Numbered from the stretch's first letter, positions 35,514 to 46,582 are shown. The stretch is 64,000 bases of DNA from Bos javanicus (GCF_032452875.1 NC_083876.1:3472001-3536000), one strand, 5' to 3'. Program-made: numbers and translations. The notes: generated by a model from the sequence alone, not told the origin.

Positions 35514-35714
35514 GTTAGTTGCTCAGTCGTCTCTGACTCTGTGACCTCATGGACTGTAGTTCCTTAGGCTCCTCTGTCCGTGGAATTCTCCAAGCAAATA
35601 TACTAGAGTGGGTAACCATTTCCTTCTCCAGGGGATCTTCCCAACCCAGGAATTGAATCTGGGTCTCCTGAATTGCAGGCATATTTTTTACCATCTGAGC
35701 CATTAGGAAAGCCC
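35514..35714 (-). mobile_element. Bov-tA SINE
   Basis: Antisense: 'ttgctcagtcgtctctg', 'gggatcttcccaaccc', 'gaattgaatctgggtc' (B-box region), 'taccatctgagccatt' (head). Confidence 0.9.
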
Positions 35715-35796
35715 ATATGTAAATATTTATATATAAAATTATTATTATATTATTTTATTATTTACTTGTGAAAATTTTAACAAATTAAATTATGTT

Positions 35797-35927
35797 GCTG
35801 CTAAGCTGCTAAGTCACTTTAGTCGTGTCCAACTCTGTGCGACCCCATAGACAGCAGCCCACCAGGCTCCCCATCCCTGGGATTCTCCAGGCAATAACAC
35901 TGGAGTGGGTTGCCATTTCTATCTCCA
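35797..35927 (-). mobile_element. Bov-A monomer SINE with TSD (antisense)
   Basis: Single Bov-A unit with 'gctgctaagctgctaag' tail, flanked by 11-bp 'taaattatgtt' at 35786-35796 and 35928-35938. Confidence 0.93.
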
Positions 35928-35938
35928 TAAATTATGTT

Positions 35939-37717
35939 AGATGACTTCAAAATTTATATCCTAAAGTTTGAATGAACATTTCATAAATTGTTTAATACTA
36001 TTAATAATTTTTTAATACTGTCTATTTAATACTATCTACTAACATTTAAAGAAGTTATGGTAGTATTAAATTTACACAACAAATATATCCCATTCAGCAA
36101 TTTAAAACATCAAAATGCATTGATTTCATATCTATTTATTTTCTCCGAATAAAAACTGAGTTCCTATTCCTATTTAAAAATATGTAAATGATCCATTTAT
36201 TGCATACATTATTTTTAACTTATAATGCTAGGGATGCCAAATTATTACTTTGAAAGTAATGAAAGTTCTTTGAGATCTGATAAATGTGCTGACCTAAAAT
36301 TGTGAACTGGTATTATCATAAGTAAAGTATATTATTGATATGTGGAAAGTGTAAATGATGTTTTACCCAAGGTTTGGGGGAAAACAAATGAATTGCCTTC
36401 TGAGCAGTTAGTATAAATATATCATATCCTAGGTTAGCATGGAGCTATGGGGTCACTTTAAAGATGTCTTCCTAGACTGTCTGATCCAGCTTTAATTTCA
36501 TAAGGGCAAAATGGTTGCATCTGGAGAAAGACTGAGTGGAGTGGAAAGGGGGATCCTTGAGAAGGAAGCAGAAAAGAAGCCAGGAAGACAAAAAGTGATG
36601 AAGTAAGAGTTTCCATCCAGTTGTGTCTGACTTCAGAGCACATACTCAACTACATGGCAAATTAATATTTCCCTTTTTTGCATTCTAAATTAAATAAGTA
36701 CAGTTATGTTCATAATTCAAGTTTACATTTCTTTTTCACAGGAAGAGTATGTGTGTTATATGATGATGCCATTCTAATTCTTGTTGTTAAATAGTAAGAT
36801 GACACAAATTTATAATTTAATCTTCAATTATATTTGATTTCTGGACAGCTTTCCAGCATAGATTAAGTGTAAAGCCAAAAGACAGAAACAGTGTGATTCT
36901 TTATCACAAATTTAGTAAGTATTTCTTTATTCTCCATATCAGAAAATGTGCTTGCTTAGAATGAGTATGACCTGAAAAATGGGACCCACCATACTATGAA
37001 TTCAAATGAGTTTTCTGGAAACACAAAGAAGCTGATCAACTCTTCAAGATGATGATGCCATCTAAGTTCTTGTTAAGCCAAACCTAATATTATCACCTGA
37101 GTCATTATTAAATAATCCCTTTTTCTTTTGTTTATTCAAAGATAAGGATTGTTTCTTCAGCATTATTTTCAAGAAGACCTTCACAAATATTTTATTACTT
37201 TTCAAGAATTTCTTTTGGGAACACATACATTTTTTTGTGAAATTGTATCTTATTATTTTCACGTTTAGAATCTCATTATATAGAGACAGAATTTAAATAA
37301 CACATGTATTTTTATCAGTTTGGAAAGGAAATAGCCAAAAGATTTAAATTTGATTAGATTGCCTCTTCCAAGGACTTATGGACAGCAATGAAAATGCCAT
37401 ATACTCCAAGAAGTGTACATGGTTTTTATTGTAATTATTAAGTGATTAGCCTCCCACCAACTTAGACCACACATGGAGAGCAATGAACACATTGCATGCT
37501 GCTTTTTAGAGCAAGAACTTGACAGAAATCTAAGGACGTGGGTCACATAAGGTGAAAATGTAAGCCTGGAATGGCTGAGGGTATGCCTAACATACCCAAC
37601 AACACTCCTATGGGACTCTCCACCAGGAATGTTTCCCTTCCTTTGTTGATTTCTTTTCTCTCTCTCTTTTTTCTTTGCCTAATTAGTATTTTTTTTTTTA
37701 AATTGAAGTATATGAAA
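35939..37717. other. Unique AT-rich sequence
   Basis: No recognisable gene or family repeat. Short frames at 36458-36649 and 37062-37262 (minus) lack domains. Confidence 0.5.
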
Positions 37718-38135
37718 GACGAAATAATACCATTTGCAGCAACATAGATGCACCAGAGATTATCATTCTTAGATTCTAAGTGAAATAAGTCATAAAGAAA
37801 AAGGCAAATATTGTAAAGTTAAAAAATAAAATAAAATTAAATTAAAAAAAAGAGAAAGGCAAATGACAAATAAAATCATTTAGATGTGGAATCTAAATCA
37901 TGACATAAGTGAACTTATCTATCAAGTAGAAACAGACTCACAGACAGAGACAGGTAACTTGGGGTTGCTGAGGGAGGGAATGGGGGAAGCAGGGGAGGGA
38001 AGGATTGTGAGTTTAGGAATAGCAGATGCAAACTATCATATATAAATTGATTATACCACAGAGTCATAACTGAATAGTATAGGGAACTACATTCAAGGAC
38101 TTAAGATGAACTTATTATTGTTTTAAGACAGCAGT
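37718..38135 (+). mobile_element. Older L1 3' end (sense) with a micro-insertion
   Basis: Sense L1 3' end: 'ccatttgcagcaacat', 'agaaacagactcacag', a 'gggagggaatggggg' G-rich block, 'agcagatgcaaactat', 'tatagggaactacattc'. Interrupted at 37810-37854. Confidence 0.75.
37810..37854 (+). mobile_element. Minimal L1 insertion (11 bp of L1 plus A-rich tail)
   Basis: 'attgtaaagtt' is the last bases of ruminant L1 (compare 62400-62410), followed by an A-rich tail. It is bordered by 'aaaggcaaat' at 37800-37809 and 37855-37864. This is an extreme 5' truncation inside an older L1. Confidence 0.75.
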
Positions 38136-38542
38136 AGAAGTGGAAATTGGAACCAAGTTTCTCAATGTAGTTATTATTATTTTTTTTAACATGATACCTC
38201 AATATTTCTTCAATCCCTCTAAATGACAGTTTTGGTGTTAAATTTTGAGTTTTCACTGATAACAGGGGAGTTGTGGTTGTTCCTTGGCCTCACAAACATT
38301 ATTATCCAGTTGGCTATAATGCATAAAATCTTACAAGTTTGCCTTTTTGTTATTTAATTGTTTTTTATTTTATTTTTTGCTGCTACAACATAAAAGTTTC
38401 ATCATTTAAGTGTTTGATATATTAAACACTGAGTAAAATTTATTATCAATAATTATAAAATAGTTTTACTGAAAATTATATCAAGATTGTGACTTTTTCA
38501 TTTCTAAGTAGACATAAACTTTTCTAAACATCTCTTTAGTTT
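38136..38542. other. Unique AT-rich sequence
   Basis: Nothing recognised. Confidence 0.45.
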
Positions 38543-39139
38543 ACAGTTCAGCTCATTTCAGTTGCTCAGTTGAGACCAACTGTTTGTGAGCCCATGGACT
38601 GCAGCACATCAGGCTGCCCTGTCCATCATCAACTCCTGGAGCTTGCTCAAACTCAAGTCCATCGAGTTGGTGATGCCATCCAGCCGTCTCATCCTCTGTC
38701 TTCCCCTTCTCCTCCTGCCTTCCATCTTTCCCATCATCAGGGTCTTTTCAAATGAGTCGGTTCTTCACTTCAGGTGGCCAAAGTACTGGACTTTCAGCTT
38801 TAACATCAGTCCTTCCAAAGAACATTCAGGACTGATTTCCTTTAGGATGGAATGGTTGGATCTCCTTGCAGTCCAAGGGACTCTCAAGAGTCTTCTCCCA
38901 CACCACAGTTCAAGAACATCAATTCTTTGGTGCTCAGCTTTCTTTATAGTCCAACTCTCACATCCATACATGACTACTGGAAAAATCATAGCTTTTAATA
39001 GGTGGACCTTTGTTAGCAAAGTAATGTCTCTGCTTTTTAATATGCTGTCTAGGTTTATCATAACTTTTCTTTCAAGGAGCAAGTTTTTTTTTTTTTTTTT
39101 AAATTTCATGGCTGCAGTCATCATCTGCAGTGATTTTTG
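38543..39139 (-). mobile_element. BovB LINE (antisense), outer copy C first part
   Basis: BovB 3' end at 38543 running inward to 'ctgcagtgattttt' at 39139. A T17 expansion near 39087-39103 replaces a short T run. It resumes at 40421. Confidence 0.9.
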
Positions 39140-40420
39140 CATTCATCTCACACGCTAGTTAAGTAATGCTCTAAATTCTCCAAGGCAGGCTTCAGCAATA
39201 TGTGAACTGTGAACTTCCTGATGTTCAAGCTGGTTTTAGAAAAGGCAGAGGAACCAGAGATCAAATTGCCAACATCAGCTGGATCATGGAAAAAGCAAGA
39301 GAGTTCCAGAAAAACATCTATTTCTGCTTTATTGACTATGCCAAAGCCTTTGACCGTGTGGATCACAATAAACTGTGGAAAATTCTGAAAGAGATGAGAA
39401 TACCAGACCACCTGATCTGCCTCTTGAGAAATATGTATGCAGGTCAGGAAGAAACAGTTAGAACTGGACATGGAACAACAGACTGGTTCTAAATAGGAAA
39501 AGGAGTATGTCAAGGCTGTATATTGTCACCCTGTTTATTTAACTTATATGCAGAGTACATCATGAGAAACATTGGGCTGGAAGAAACACAAGCTGGAATC
39601 AAGATTGCCAGGATAAATATCAATAACCTCAGATATGCAGATGACATCACCCTTATGGCAGAAAGTGAAGAGGAATTAAAAAGCCTCTTGATGAAAGTGA
39701 AAGTGGAGAGTGAAAAAGTTGGCTTAAAGCTCAACATTCAGAAAACGAAGATCATGGCATCTGGTTCCATCACTTCATGGGAAATAGATGGGGAAACAGT
39801 GGAAACAGTGTCAGATTTTATTTTTGGGGGCTCCAAAATCACTGCAGATGGTGACTGCAGCCATGAAATTAAAAGACGCTTACTCCTTGGAAGGAAAGTT
39901 ATGACCAACCTAGATAGCATATTGAAAAGCAGAGACATTACTTTGCCAACAAAGGTTTATCTAGTCAAGGCTATGGTTTTTCTTGTGGTCATGTATGGAT
40001 GTGAGAGTTGGACTGTGAAGAAGGCTGAGTGCGGAAGAATTGATGCTTTTGAACTGTGGTGTTGGAGAAGACTCTTGAGAGTCCCTTGGACTGCAAGGAG
40101 ATCCAACCAGTCCATTCTGAAGGAGATCAGTCCTGGAATTTCTTTGAAAGGAATGATGTTGAAGCTGAAACTCCAGTACTTTGGCCACCTGATGTGAAGA
40201 ACCGACTCATTTGAAAAGACCCTGATGCTGGGAGGGACTGGGGGCAGGAGGAGAAGGGAAAGACAGAGGATGAGACGGCTGGATGGCATCACTGACTCCA
40301 TGGACGAGAGTCTGACTGAACTTCGGGAGTTGGTGATGGACAGGGAGGCCTGGCCTGCTGCGATTGATGGGGTCACAAAGAGTGGGACACGACTGAGCGA
40401 CTGATCTGATCTGAATAATA
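39140..40420 (+). mobile_element. BovB LINE, 5'-truncated (sense) inserted into copy C
   Basis: Starts in the RT N-terminal region and ends with a TGATCTGATCTGA tail at ~40402-40416. The host BovB lacks about 8-10 bases between the two flanks instead of showing a duplication, so the insertion came with a small target deletion. Confidence 0.92.
39145..40404 (+). pseudogene. BovB RT and C-terminal region: one frame, stops only
   Basis: The best-preserved BovB RT here. One reading frame runs from the truncation to the natural stop TGA at 40402-40404 with no visible frameshift. Four premature stops interrupt it: 39160-39162, 39172-39174, 39490-39492 (Gln to stop) and 40195-40197 (Arg to stop, a CpG-type change). 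Motifs: CFIDYAKAFDRVDH (motif A), RYADDITLMAES (catalytic YADD intact), GCESWTVKKAECGRIDAF, RRLDGITDSMDESLTEL. It lacks the endonuclease, so it would not be autonomous even without the stops. Confidence 0.88.
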
Positions 40421-41093
40421 AAGTCTTTCACTGTTTCCATTGTTTCCCCACCTATTTGCCGTGAAATGACGGGACCAAATACCATGATCTTAGTTTTCTA
40501 AATGTTGAGTAGTAAGCCAACTTTTTCACTCTCCTTTTTCACTTTCATTAAGAGGCTTTTTAGTTCTTCACTTTCTGCCATAAGAGTGGTGTCATCTGCA
40601 TATATGATGTTATTGATATTTCTCCCAGCAATCTTGATTCCAACCTGTGCTTCATCCAGTCCAGCATTTCACATGATGTACTCGGCATATAAGTTAAATA
40701 AGCAGGGTGACACTATGCAGCCTTGATGTACTCCCTTCCAGTTCTAACTGTTGCTTCTTAACCTGCATACACACTTCTTAGGAGGTAGTTAAGGTGGTCT
40801 GGTATTACCATCTCCTTAAGAGTTTTCCACAGTTTGTTGTGATCCACACAGTCAAAGGCTCTGGAGTAGTAAATAAACAGAAATAGGTGATTTTTCTGGA
40901 ACTCTTTTGCTTTTTCAATGATCCAACAGATGTTAACAATTTAATCTCTGGTTCCTCTGCTTTTACTAAATCCATCTTGAACATCTAGAAGTTAATTGTT
41001 CACATACTGTTGAAGCCTGGCTTGGAGAATTTTGAGCATTACTATGCTAGTGTGTGAGATGGGTGCAATGTGTGGTAGTTTGAATATTCTTTG
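40421..41093 (-). mobile_element. BovB LINE (antisense), outer copy C second part
   Basis: Continues the antisense BovB from 39139: 'ccattgtttccccacc', catalytic box region (YADD on the minus strand, ~40590), truncated near 41093 in the RT N-terminal region. Confidence 0.9.
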
Positions 41094-42780
41094 GTAAGAT
41101 CCATTTTAAACCAATTAGAATTATAATTGTAAATTCATATCCCAGACTGGAATAATCTGTTAATAATTTCCAAAAACCTGCATTAACAACCTCATTATTT
41201 TCTTGAGAACATAAACATACTTAATCTACTAATAATATGGTATTATCTTAATCTTATTAATAATATAAAGTGACATTATCATTACCAGAATGTTAAATGT
41301 TAAATAATATCTATTAGAGATGATAACATAGAATAGAACTACATTACAATATTTATATGCATATATAAATATTTAGCATCATGCATCTTTTATGAAATTC
41401 AACATTATAGTCAATTTTAGGCAGAATAATAGACAATACTTATATGAATCCCTGTGACCATATTTTATAATTCTATTAATTTGTAAAATGAAATTCACAC
41501 TTATTTTATAAAACAGTGTTGCCATTTTAATATCATATACTAAGCCATTATTAATGGTTCAAAATACATGATTTCTTGAATGTTTCAATTATTAAGCCAA
41601 CATTTTAAGTTAACTTAATTCTTGAGATTATTAGTGTTGATGATTCCTATTAAACCACAAATCACTTAAATAATAAAATGAGATCATAAAATAAATAAAA
41701 TAATATAAATAAAATAATAAAATAAAGTAAGAATATTTGACATTTGATATGTTTTTGCATTTTCTTTTAAAAAATAAATATCTGATCTTTTACAGGAAAA
41801 TTAATTAACAGCATCAAAAAGAAAAACTATCTTTAGAATATCATCAAGGAAGGAAAACTAGAAAGCATTAACATGAGAATAAAAGGCACATACTACACAC
41901 TGGTTTAAGTATTTCAAGATTTATGATTAATATTGTAAACAAGGTCTGAAAACTATACAATTTATTTTGCAATTGACATTTTAGAGTACTATGTACACTG
42001 GTAGACAATGGGAGAAATCGTTAAAAAATTCAAGCAATCATAAGCACTTTAAAGACTCTCTGGCAATCCCCCAGATTCCATTCCTCAGAAGAGATGAGAA
42101 TTACACTCTTTGTTTGCAGATTTAAAGAATACAAAGCAATTTTTTCTGTACTTAAATAGAATGGATATCCTTAAGAATATGACAAAGAAGATTTTACAAA
42201 AAGGTTTTGTAGATAACAGGTGAAAACAGTTGGTTTAAGAAAAAACTTTTAATGACTATTAGAGATCTTTCTGGTTCTATTTAGCTAAGCAGTTTTGGTA
42301 TCTTGTAATAGGATAGTAATTTCTAAGTGGACTCAAATACAACTTACCCTTTATTTTCAACCATTAACAAAGGACGCTTGCCATCCTGGGATGCTTCTGA
42401 TTACCATTAATGTCTGCACATGACTAGGCTGTATCACTTTGTTTCCAGAACCCTAATCAAATAAGGTTTCTATATGTGTCTTCCAAACTAGAGCACTAAA
42501 AGCCCTATCCTGTAGCAATATAAGGGTAAACTCATGAAAGCCATGTGCAGTATGACGTAAGACTTAGCGTTTATTTAGCTAATCTGAAGATGAAGCCACC
42601 ATCTGGAGCTTTCTGTAAATCCATAAGCAAAATATTCCTCTACAACTTTTATTTCTAATTGCATTTGTAACTCACCATTTTCATTGCAGACTTCATATGT
42701 CAGACTGAATGCTTTCTTGTGTTTTTAAGGATTATTATAAATTGAATTTTTTTCTTAATTCAAATATAGACAATGAAAGA
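41094..42780. other. Repeat-poor AT-rich sequence
   Basis: Longest interval without a recognised transposon in the right half. A-rich (AATAAAAT)n-like stretch at 41670-41735. From 42.35 kb onward base composition becomes more balanced. Confidence 0.5.
42553..42560. promoter_or_regulatory. CRE/ATF-like motif
   Basis: 'tgacgtaa' is a CREB/ATF-type core with a CpG. A single 8-mer; occurrence by chance in 64 kb is plausible. Confidence 0.25.
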
Positions 42781-42796
42781 AAGAAAAAGGTCTTGC

Positions 42797-42810
42797 GTTG
42801 CTAGGGAAAC
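42797..42810. promoter_or_regulatory. RFX X-box-like motif
   Basis: 'gttgctagggaaac' has the two imperfect inverted half-sites with a 2-base spacer expected of RFX-bound X-boxes, typical of ciliary gene promoters. It stands 240 bp after the CRE-like motif and 30 bp before an open frame. Function unproven. Confidence 0.3.
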
Positions 42811-42840
42811 CTGACGCTGAAGGTTTAGTGAAAACCTCAG

Positions 42841-43034
42841 GTGGTGTTATACAGCAAAGTCTGTCAGGATGAGAGAACAGAAAGGGAGCCTGCTGATGCA
42901 AAGAATGAATTTAGAATGTTACTTATTGATTCTTCAATGATCTTTATAAAAGAAGTAATGCAGACTCTGTCTCTCTCTAAAGAAGAATTATGGAACTATA
43001 ATAAAGAAGATCTCAAGAAATTTATATCCTTGTA
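42841..43034 (+). other. Candidate exon or small open frame, unrecognised
   Basis: A 64-codon frame without ATG at its start (first codon GTG) outside any recognised repeat, encoding a charged, amphipathic peptide (EVMQTLSLSKEELWNYNKED). It begins right after 'cctcag', a possible but pyrimidine-poor splice acceptor, and ends at 'ccttgtaagg', where GTAAGG could be a donor. I do not recognise the protein. It may equally be a chance frame or a decayed exon. Confidence 0.2.
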
Positions 43035-43405
43035 AGGCAGAATAAATGGAATCTCACTTCTATCTGTGAGTTTACAGAAAAAACAGGAAATACTGGATGC
43101 TTTATAATTTTGTCAAATTAAAGTTGCATTAGTGTATCTGAACCAGCAGTGCTGTTTGAATACTTGCTTTAATTTTCTCTTTATATTTTAAAATTACTGA
43201 ATTCAGCATGAATCATTCTATTATATTGATCCTGCAGTAAGTAGGTGAAAAATATATTTTTACTTGTCTTCTAATGAAAGTAATACAATTTAAAATAGGA
43301 AAACTATACTTTAGAAGAAAGTTTATTTCTGTTTGTGGCAATAAATTAAAGTATAGCTATATTTGTTTTTATTTTATTTTTTTGAAGGGCTGGGTGTCCT
43401 TTTTA
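43035..43405. other. Unique AT-rich sequence
   Basis: Nothing recognised. Confidence 0.45.
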
Positions 43406-43472
43406 TTTGTTTGATTAATTAATCTATTTTAATTGGAGGCTAATTACTTTACAATATTGTAGTAGTTTTTAT
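43406..43472 (-). mobile_element. L1 3' terminus scrap (antisense)
   Basis: 'ttggaggctaattact' and 'ttacaatattgtagtag' are the extreme end of ruminant L1. Confidence 0.75.
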
Positions 43473-43670
43473 TCTTTATATAGCTTATATATTATTGTAC
43501 TTGTGCATTTTTAATGAATTAAGGTGTTATTAAATTTTATAATCCAAAGAACAAAAATATTAGGTGTTGACTCAGGGAGATTAGTTACTCATAACTGCAT
43601 GGAGGTCTCTGAAGACAGTGAGCCATTTATAAATACCACATAATATGATGCACATATCCATTAATACCTA

Positions 43671-44329
43671 CGTTAGGTAGTTATGAGCTTCCCTGGTGGC
43701 TCAGATGGTAAAGCGTCTGCCTGCAATGCGGGAGACCCAGGTTTGATCCCTGGGTTGGGAAGATCTCCTGGAGAAGGAAATGGCAACCCACTCCAGTATT
43801 TTTGCCTGGAGAATCCCATTGATGAAGGGGCATGGTAGGTAGTTAGAATAGAAAACAGGAGTCCAGAATGGCAGTGGCTAAAAGACAAGGGAGGGAAAAG
43901 CCCATGAAAATAGAACAAAGGAAGATCTGAGGACCGGAGTGAGGACCTCAGGTAGAACAAACAGCACTCCTGGCTAGCTCAATTTACACAGGGCAGGTCC
44001 AGGGAGAGGAAGAAACATAAAAAGAAGAGCCAAAGTGCTCTCTCGCGCATGCTCTCTCTCTCTCTCTCTCCTGCACACTGGCACACTCCTCCACACTCTT
44101 CTCTTCACGTCTTTAGGTCGGCATGCCCTCATGCCTCAAGGATGGATTCTCCTGCTATTTTCTAAATAAAATAGAGCTGTAACATGGAGCTGTAACACTG
44201 GTTTGTCTAAGAGCTATAACACGGTCTGTCCAAGACTCAAGAGCTGTGTTGTGCCAAGGGCTTTAATGTCCGTCACTCCAAATCTTTGTTGTGAAGAGAT
44301 AGAACCGAGGACAATATACTCACCTGACA
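43671..44329 (+). mobile_element. Probable solo LTR of an endogenous retrovirus
   Basis: LTR-type architecture: U3 with a TATA-like 'cataaaaag' (~44015), a CT repeat (44053-44072), polyadenylation signal AATAAA at 44165-44170, R/U5 with three 'gagctgtaac'-type repeats (44174, 44188, 44210), ending 'cctgaca'. The left end is probably 'cgttagg' (for TG) at 43671, split by a SINE. 'ccta' and 'tcta' flank the whole, a possible 4-bp duplication with one mismatch. No viral genes adjoin. Family not assigned with certainty. Confidence 0.6.
43684..43835 (+). mobile_element. Bov-tA SINE with 10-bp TSD, inside the LTR
   Basis: The best tRNA-Glu-like head in the window: A-box 'tggctcagatggtaaag', B-box 'aggtttgatccctgg'. 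3'-truncated body. Flanked by 'taggtagtta' at 43674-43683 and 43836-43845. Confidence 0.92.
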
Positions 44330-44679
44330 TCTAGAAGGATTTTCAGCTGTAAATATTACTTTTAATATGTAGAAAACATTTCAGTAAATCTCACTTTTCA
44401 TAAAGCTAGTAGTAATTTAGTTCAAATTCCCTTAATAAAGAAGTGTGCCTTTTACTCTTTTACTTTTCCTTCTTCCCTTTTTTCCTTTCTCTTTCTCCCT
44501 CTCCCTCTTTTTTTTTTATCCTCCTCTTCTTACTTCCTTCATTTCCCTTCCCTCCTTTCTTTTAAATTATTTGTTAAGTCTTCTCTAATAAGATGATATT
44601 GGATCAAAAATAAAGGGGAACATAAAAAGAATTGGGCAATACAGACATTTATGGATGAGATACTTAAGCAGAAGGATTA
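44330..44679. repeat. Polypyrimidine tract and flanks
   Basis: 44448-44572 is nearly all C/T; 44463-44517 is 55 bases without a purine. The rest is AT-rich unique sequence. Confidence 0.75.
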
Positions 44680-45110
44680 GTGAGTATGCATATCCTAGAC
44701 TGGGCTAGAGAAAAATAAAGTAGAAACAATTGGTAGAGAAACAAGGAGACAAAGGAGGTATCATGGTTAAGCCTAAATATGTTTTTCTTGAGTATTTTAT
44801 GGATTTCAGATTTTATTCTAAATATAATGGAAAACTCCAGGGAATTTTGAAAAGAAGCCATGACTGACTTATATGTTAAGGAATCATTATAATTCTTACA
44901 TGGTGACTGGAGTGAAGGGTGTGTGGGAAGGACTAGAGCCATGTAGGAGGCACAGGCTAAACATGATCCTTGATGAAGAAGGTGGTAGAGAAAATGACAG
45001 AAGAAAAAAAAATCAAACTCTGGATATAATTTAATACAGAATTGACAGATGAGTTGAAAGGCTTTACTATGTGGCATGAGAGAAATATATTCCAAATCTA
45101 ACCACTTCAT
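44680..45110 (+). repeat. Old interspersed repeat, family not named
   Basis: 'ttttattctaaatataatgg', 'gactgacttatatg', 'ctctggatataattt' and 'gtggcatgagagaa' occur in the order I associate with a common old mammalian repeat, but I cannot name it securely. The 148-codon minus-strand frame across it (44664-45110) is then a chance frame. Confidence 0.4.
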
Positions 45111-45117
45111 ATCACTT

Positions 45118-45910
45118 CTACCACCACCACCCTGGTCAGAACCATCTTCACCAAAGCTGTTCCAGGTTTATTCTCAGGAGAGTACACAGAGTGATCCTTT
45201 TAAACTTAAGACATGAGGGTCAAACATTTACTCAAATTTTGTATTGCTTTCCATTTCATCTAAACAGCCATGGTAGTGGCAATGATCCTCACAGGCCTCT
45301 CAGAGTCTGTCTGTTGCATTGCCAATTTTCTTTTCTTGATGACTCTTTGTTAGACACAATGCTTTCCTTCTATGTTTAAAAAATGCCAAGATGTTGTTTC
45401 CTTAGTTTTATTCTCATTGTCCCTTTTCTTAGAATACTCCTTTCCCCAGCTATCTTTTTTATATATATATATTTTATTTTATTTTTTAACTTTACAATAT
45501 TGTACTGGTTTTGCCATATATCAACATGCATCCGCCACAGGTACACACGTGTTCCCCATCCTGAACCCTCCTCCCTCCTCCCTCCTCCCTCCCTGTACCA
45601 TCCCTCTGGGTCATCCCTGTGCACCAGCCCCAAGCATCCAGTATCATGCATCAAACATGGACTGGCGACTCGTTTCATATAACTGTCTCACCACCAAGTG
45701 TTTGAGTAACTTCCACCTTTTCAGTGAGGCCTATCTTAACCTTCCATTTCATATTACAACAAATGTTCCTCCTCCAAATCTACCTCAACCTGCTCTACTT
45801 TTTTTTTTTTCAAATTTTTATGTGAACTCCTTATCTTTGGAGATACTATATTATCTGCATATTATTATGTGTACTGTTTGTTGTTTTCCTGGGTTATGTT
45901 GGCCTGAAAC
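45118..45910 (+). repeat. L2 LINE, interrupted by an L1 tail
   Basis: Sense L2: 'cctggtcagaaccatc', 'gagtgatccttttaaac', 'tccccagctatct', then after the L1 'ccttttcagtgaggcc' and 'cattattatgtgtac'. The gap is 45457-45683. Confidence 0.7.
45457..45683 (-). mobile_element. L1 3' end (antisense) within L2
   Basis: 'aactttacaatattg', 'catgcatccgccacag', three CTCCTCC-type repeats, 'catggactggcgactcg': a 5'-truncated L1 tail. Confidence 0.9.
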
Positions 45911-46485
45911 AAACAGCCTGCCAGATATTTCCCCAGAGAATATGAGTGTATTCAGGATCAGCAGAGAATTGCAACTGAGAACAGTTAATGGAGATGAAGA
46001 TCAAACTGAGGGGCTGTGGTAAGCAAACAGTCCATGGCTTTCTATTATATAAATCTTTACCAGGAAAGGAATCTTCCTTCTGCATGTTAGGCTTTGCTAA
46101 GTTTGAAGTGTATGAAAGCTCCTCATGTTGGTCTCCCAACTATTTAATTGAGGTTTCTATTTTAATTGTTTTTAAATTTTATGCTTTTGATCAAGTTCTT
46201 TCTCTGAAGCCTCACTGATAAAAAGCCAGGTTTGCCAGTTTCATCAGCTTTTACTTCCTCTATAACAGGAGGAAGCTTTCCTAGGTATACTGTCTCACAT
46301 CAGATAAACAGTTCACATATTGGAAATATCTTTAGGTCACATTTGCATAATGAGAAGGGGTAGGATGGAGACTTCTGAGGCACTTTTTATCTAAAGTCTG
46401 TGAATGACGTGTACTCATCTTCTCCTGTGAAAACACCAAAATCACAACTAGCTGCTGAATAACCATAGACAGGAGAATGTTGGAT
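45911..46485. other. Unclassified sequence
   Basis: Mixed composition, no recognised family. The BovB leader may begin anywhere from ~46.48 kb. Confidence 0.4.
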
Positions 46486-46582
46486 CTCACCAAAAAAAGA
46501 AACCCTATGTTCACAGGCACAGAAGAAGCATCAGAAAGATGGTAGGAGGAATGCAATTGCATTTAGAATAAAATCTCCTACC

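Noticed and set aside
38586..39158. 190-codon plus-strand frame
   Set aside because: Exact antisense of a minus-strand BovB C-terminal region, where the complementary strand is habitually open.
43684..43760. tRNA-Glu-like sequence as a real tRNA gene
   Set aside because: It has A and B boxes but is the head of a Bov-tA SINE with its own target duplication and no mature tRNA fold or terminator.
44664..45110. 148-codon minus-strand open frame
   Set aside because: It lies across what looks like an old interspersed repeat, has low-complexity Phe/Leu runs and no recognisable domain or start context.
45372..46022. 216-codon plus-strand open frame
   Set aside because: It crosses L2, an antisense L1 tail and L2 again; a chance frame over unrelated repeats.
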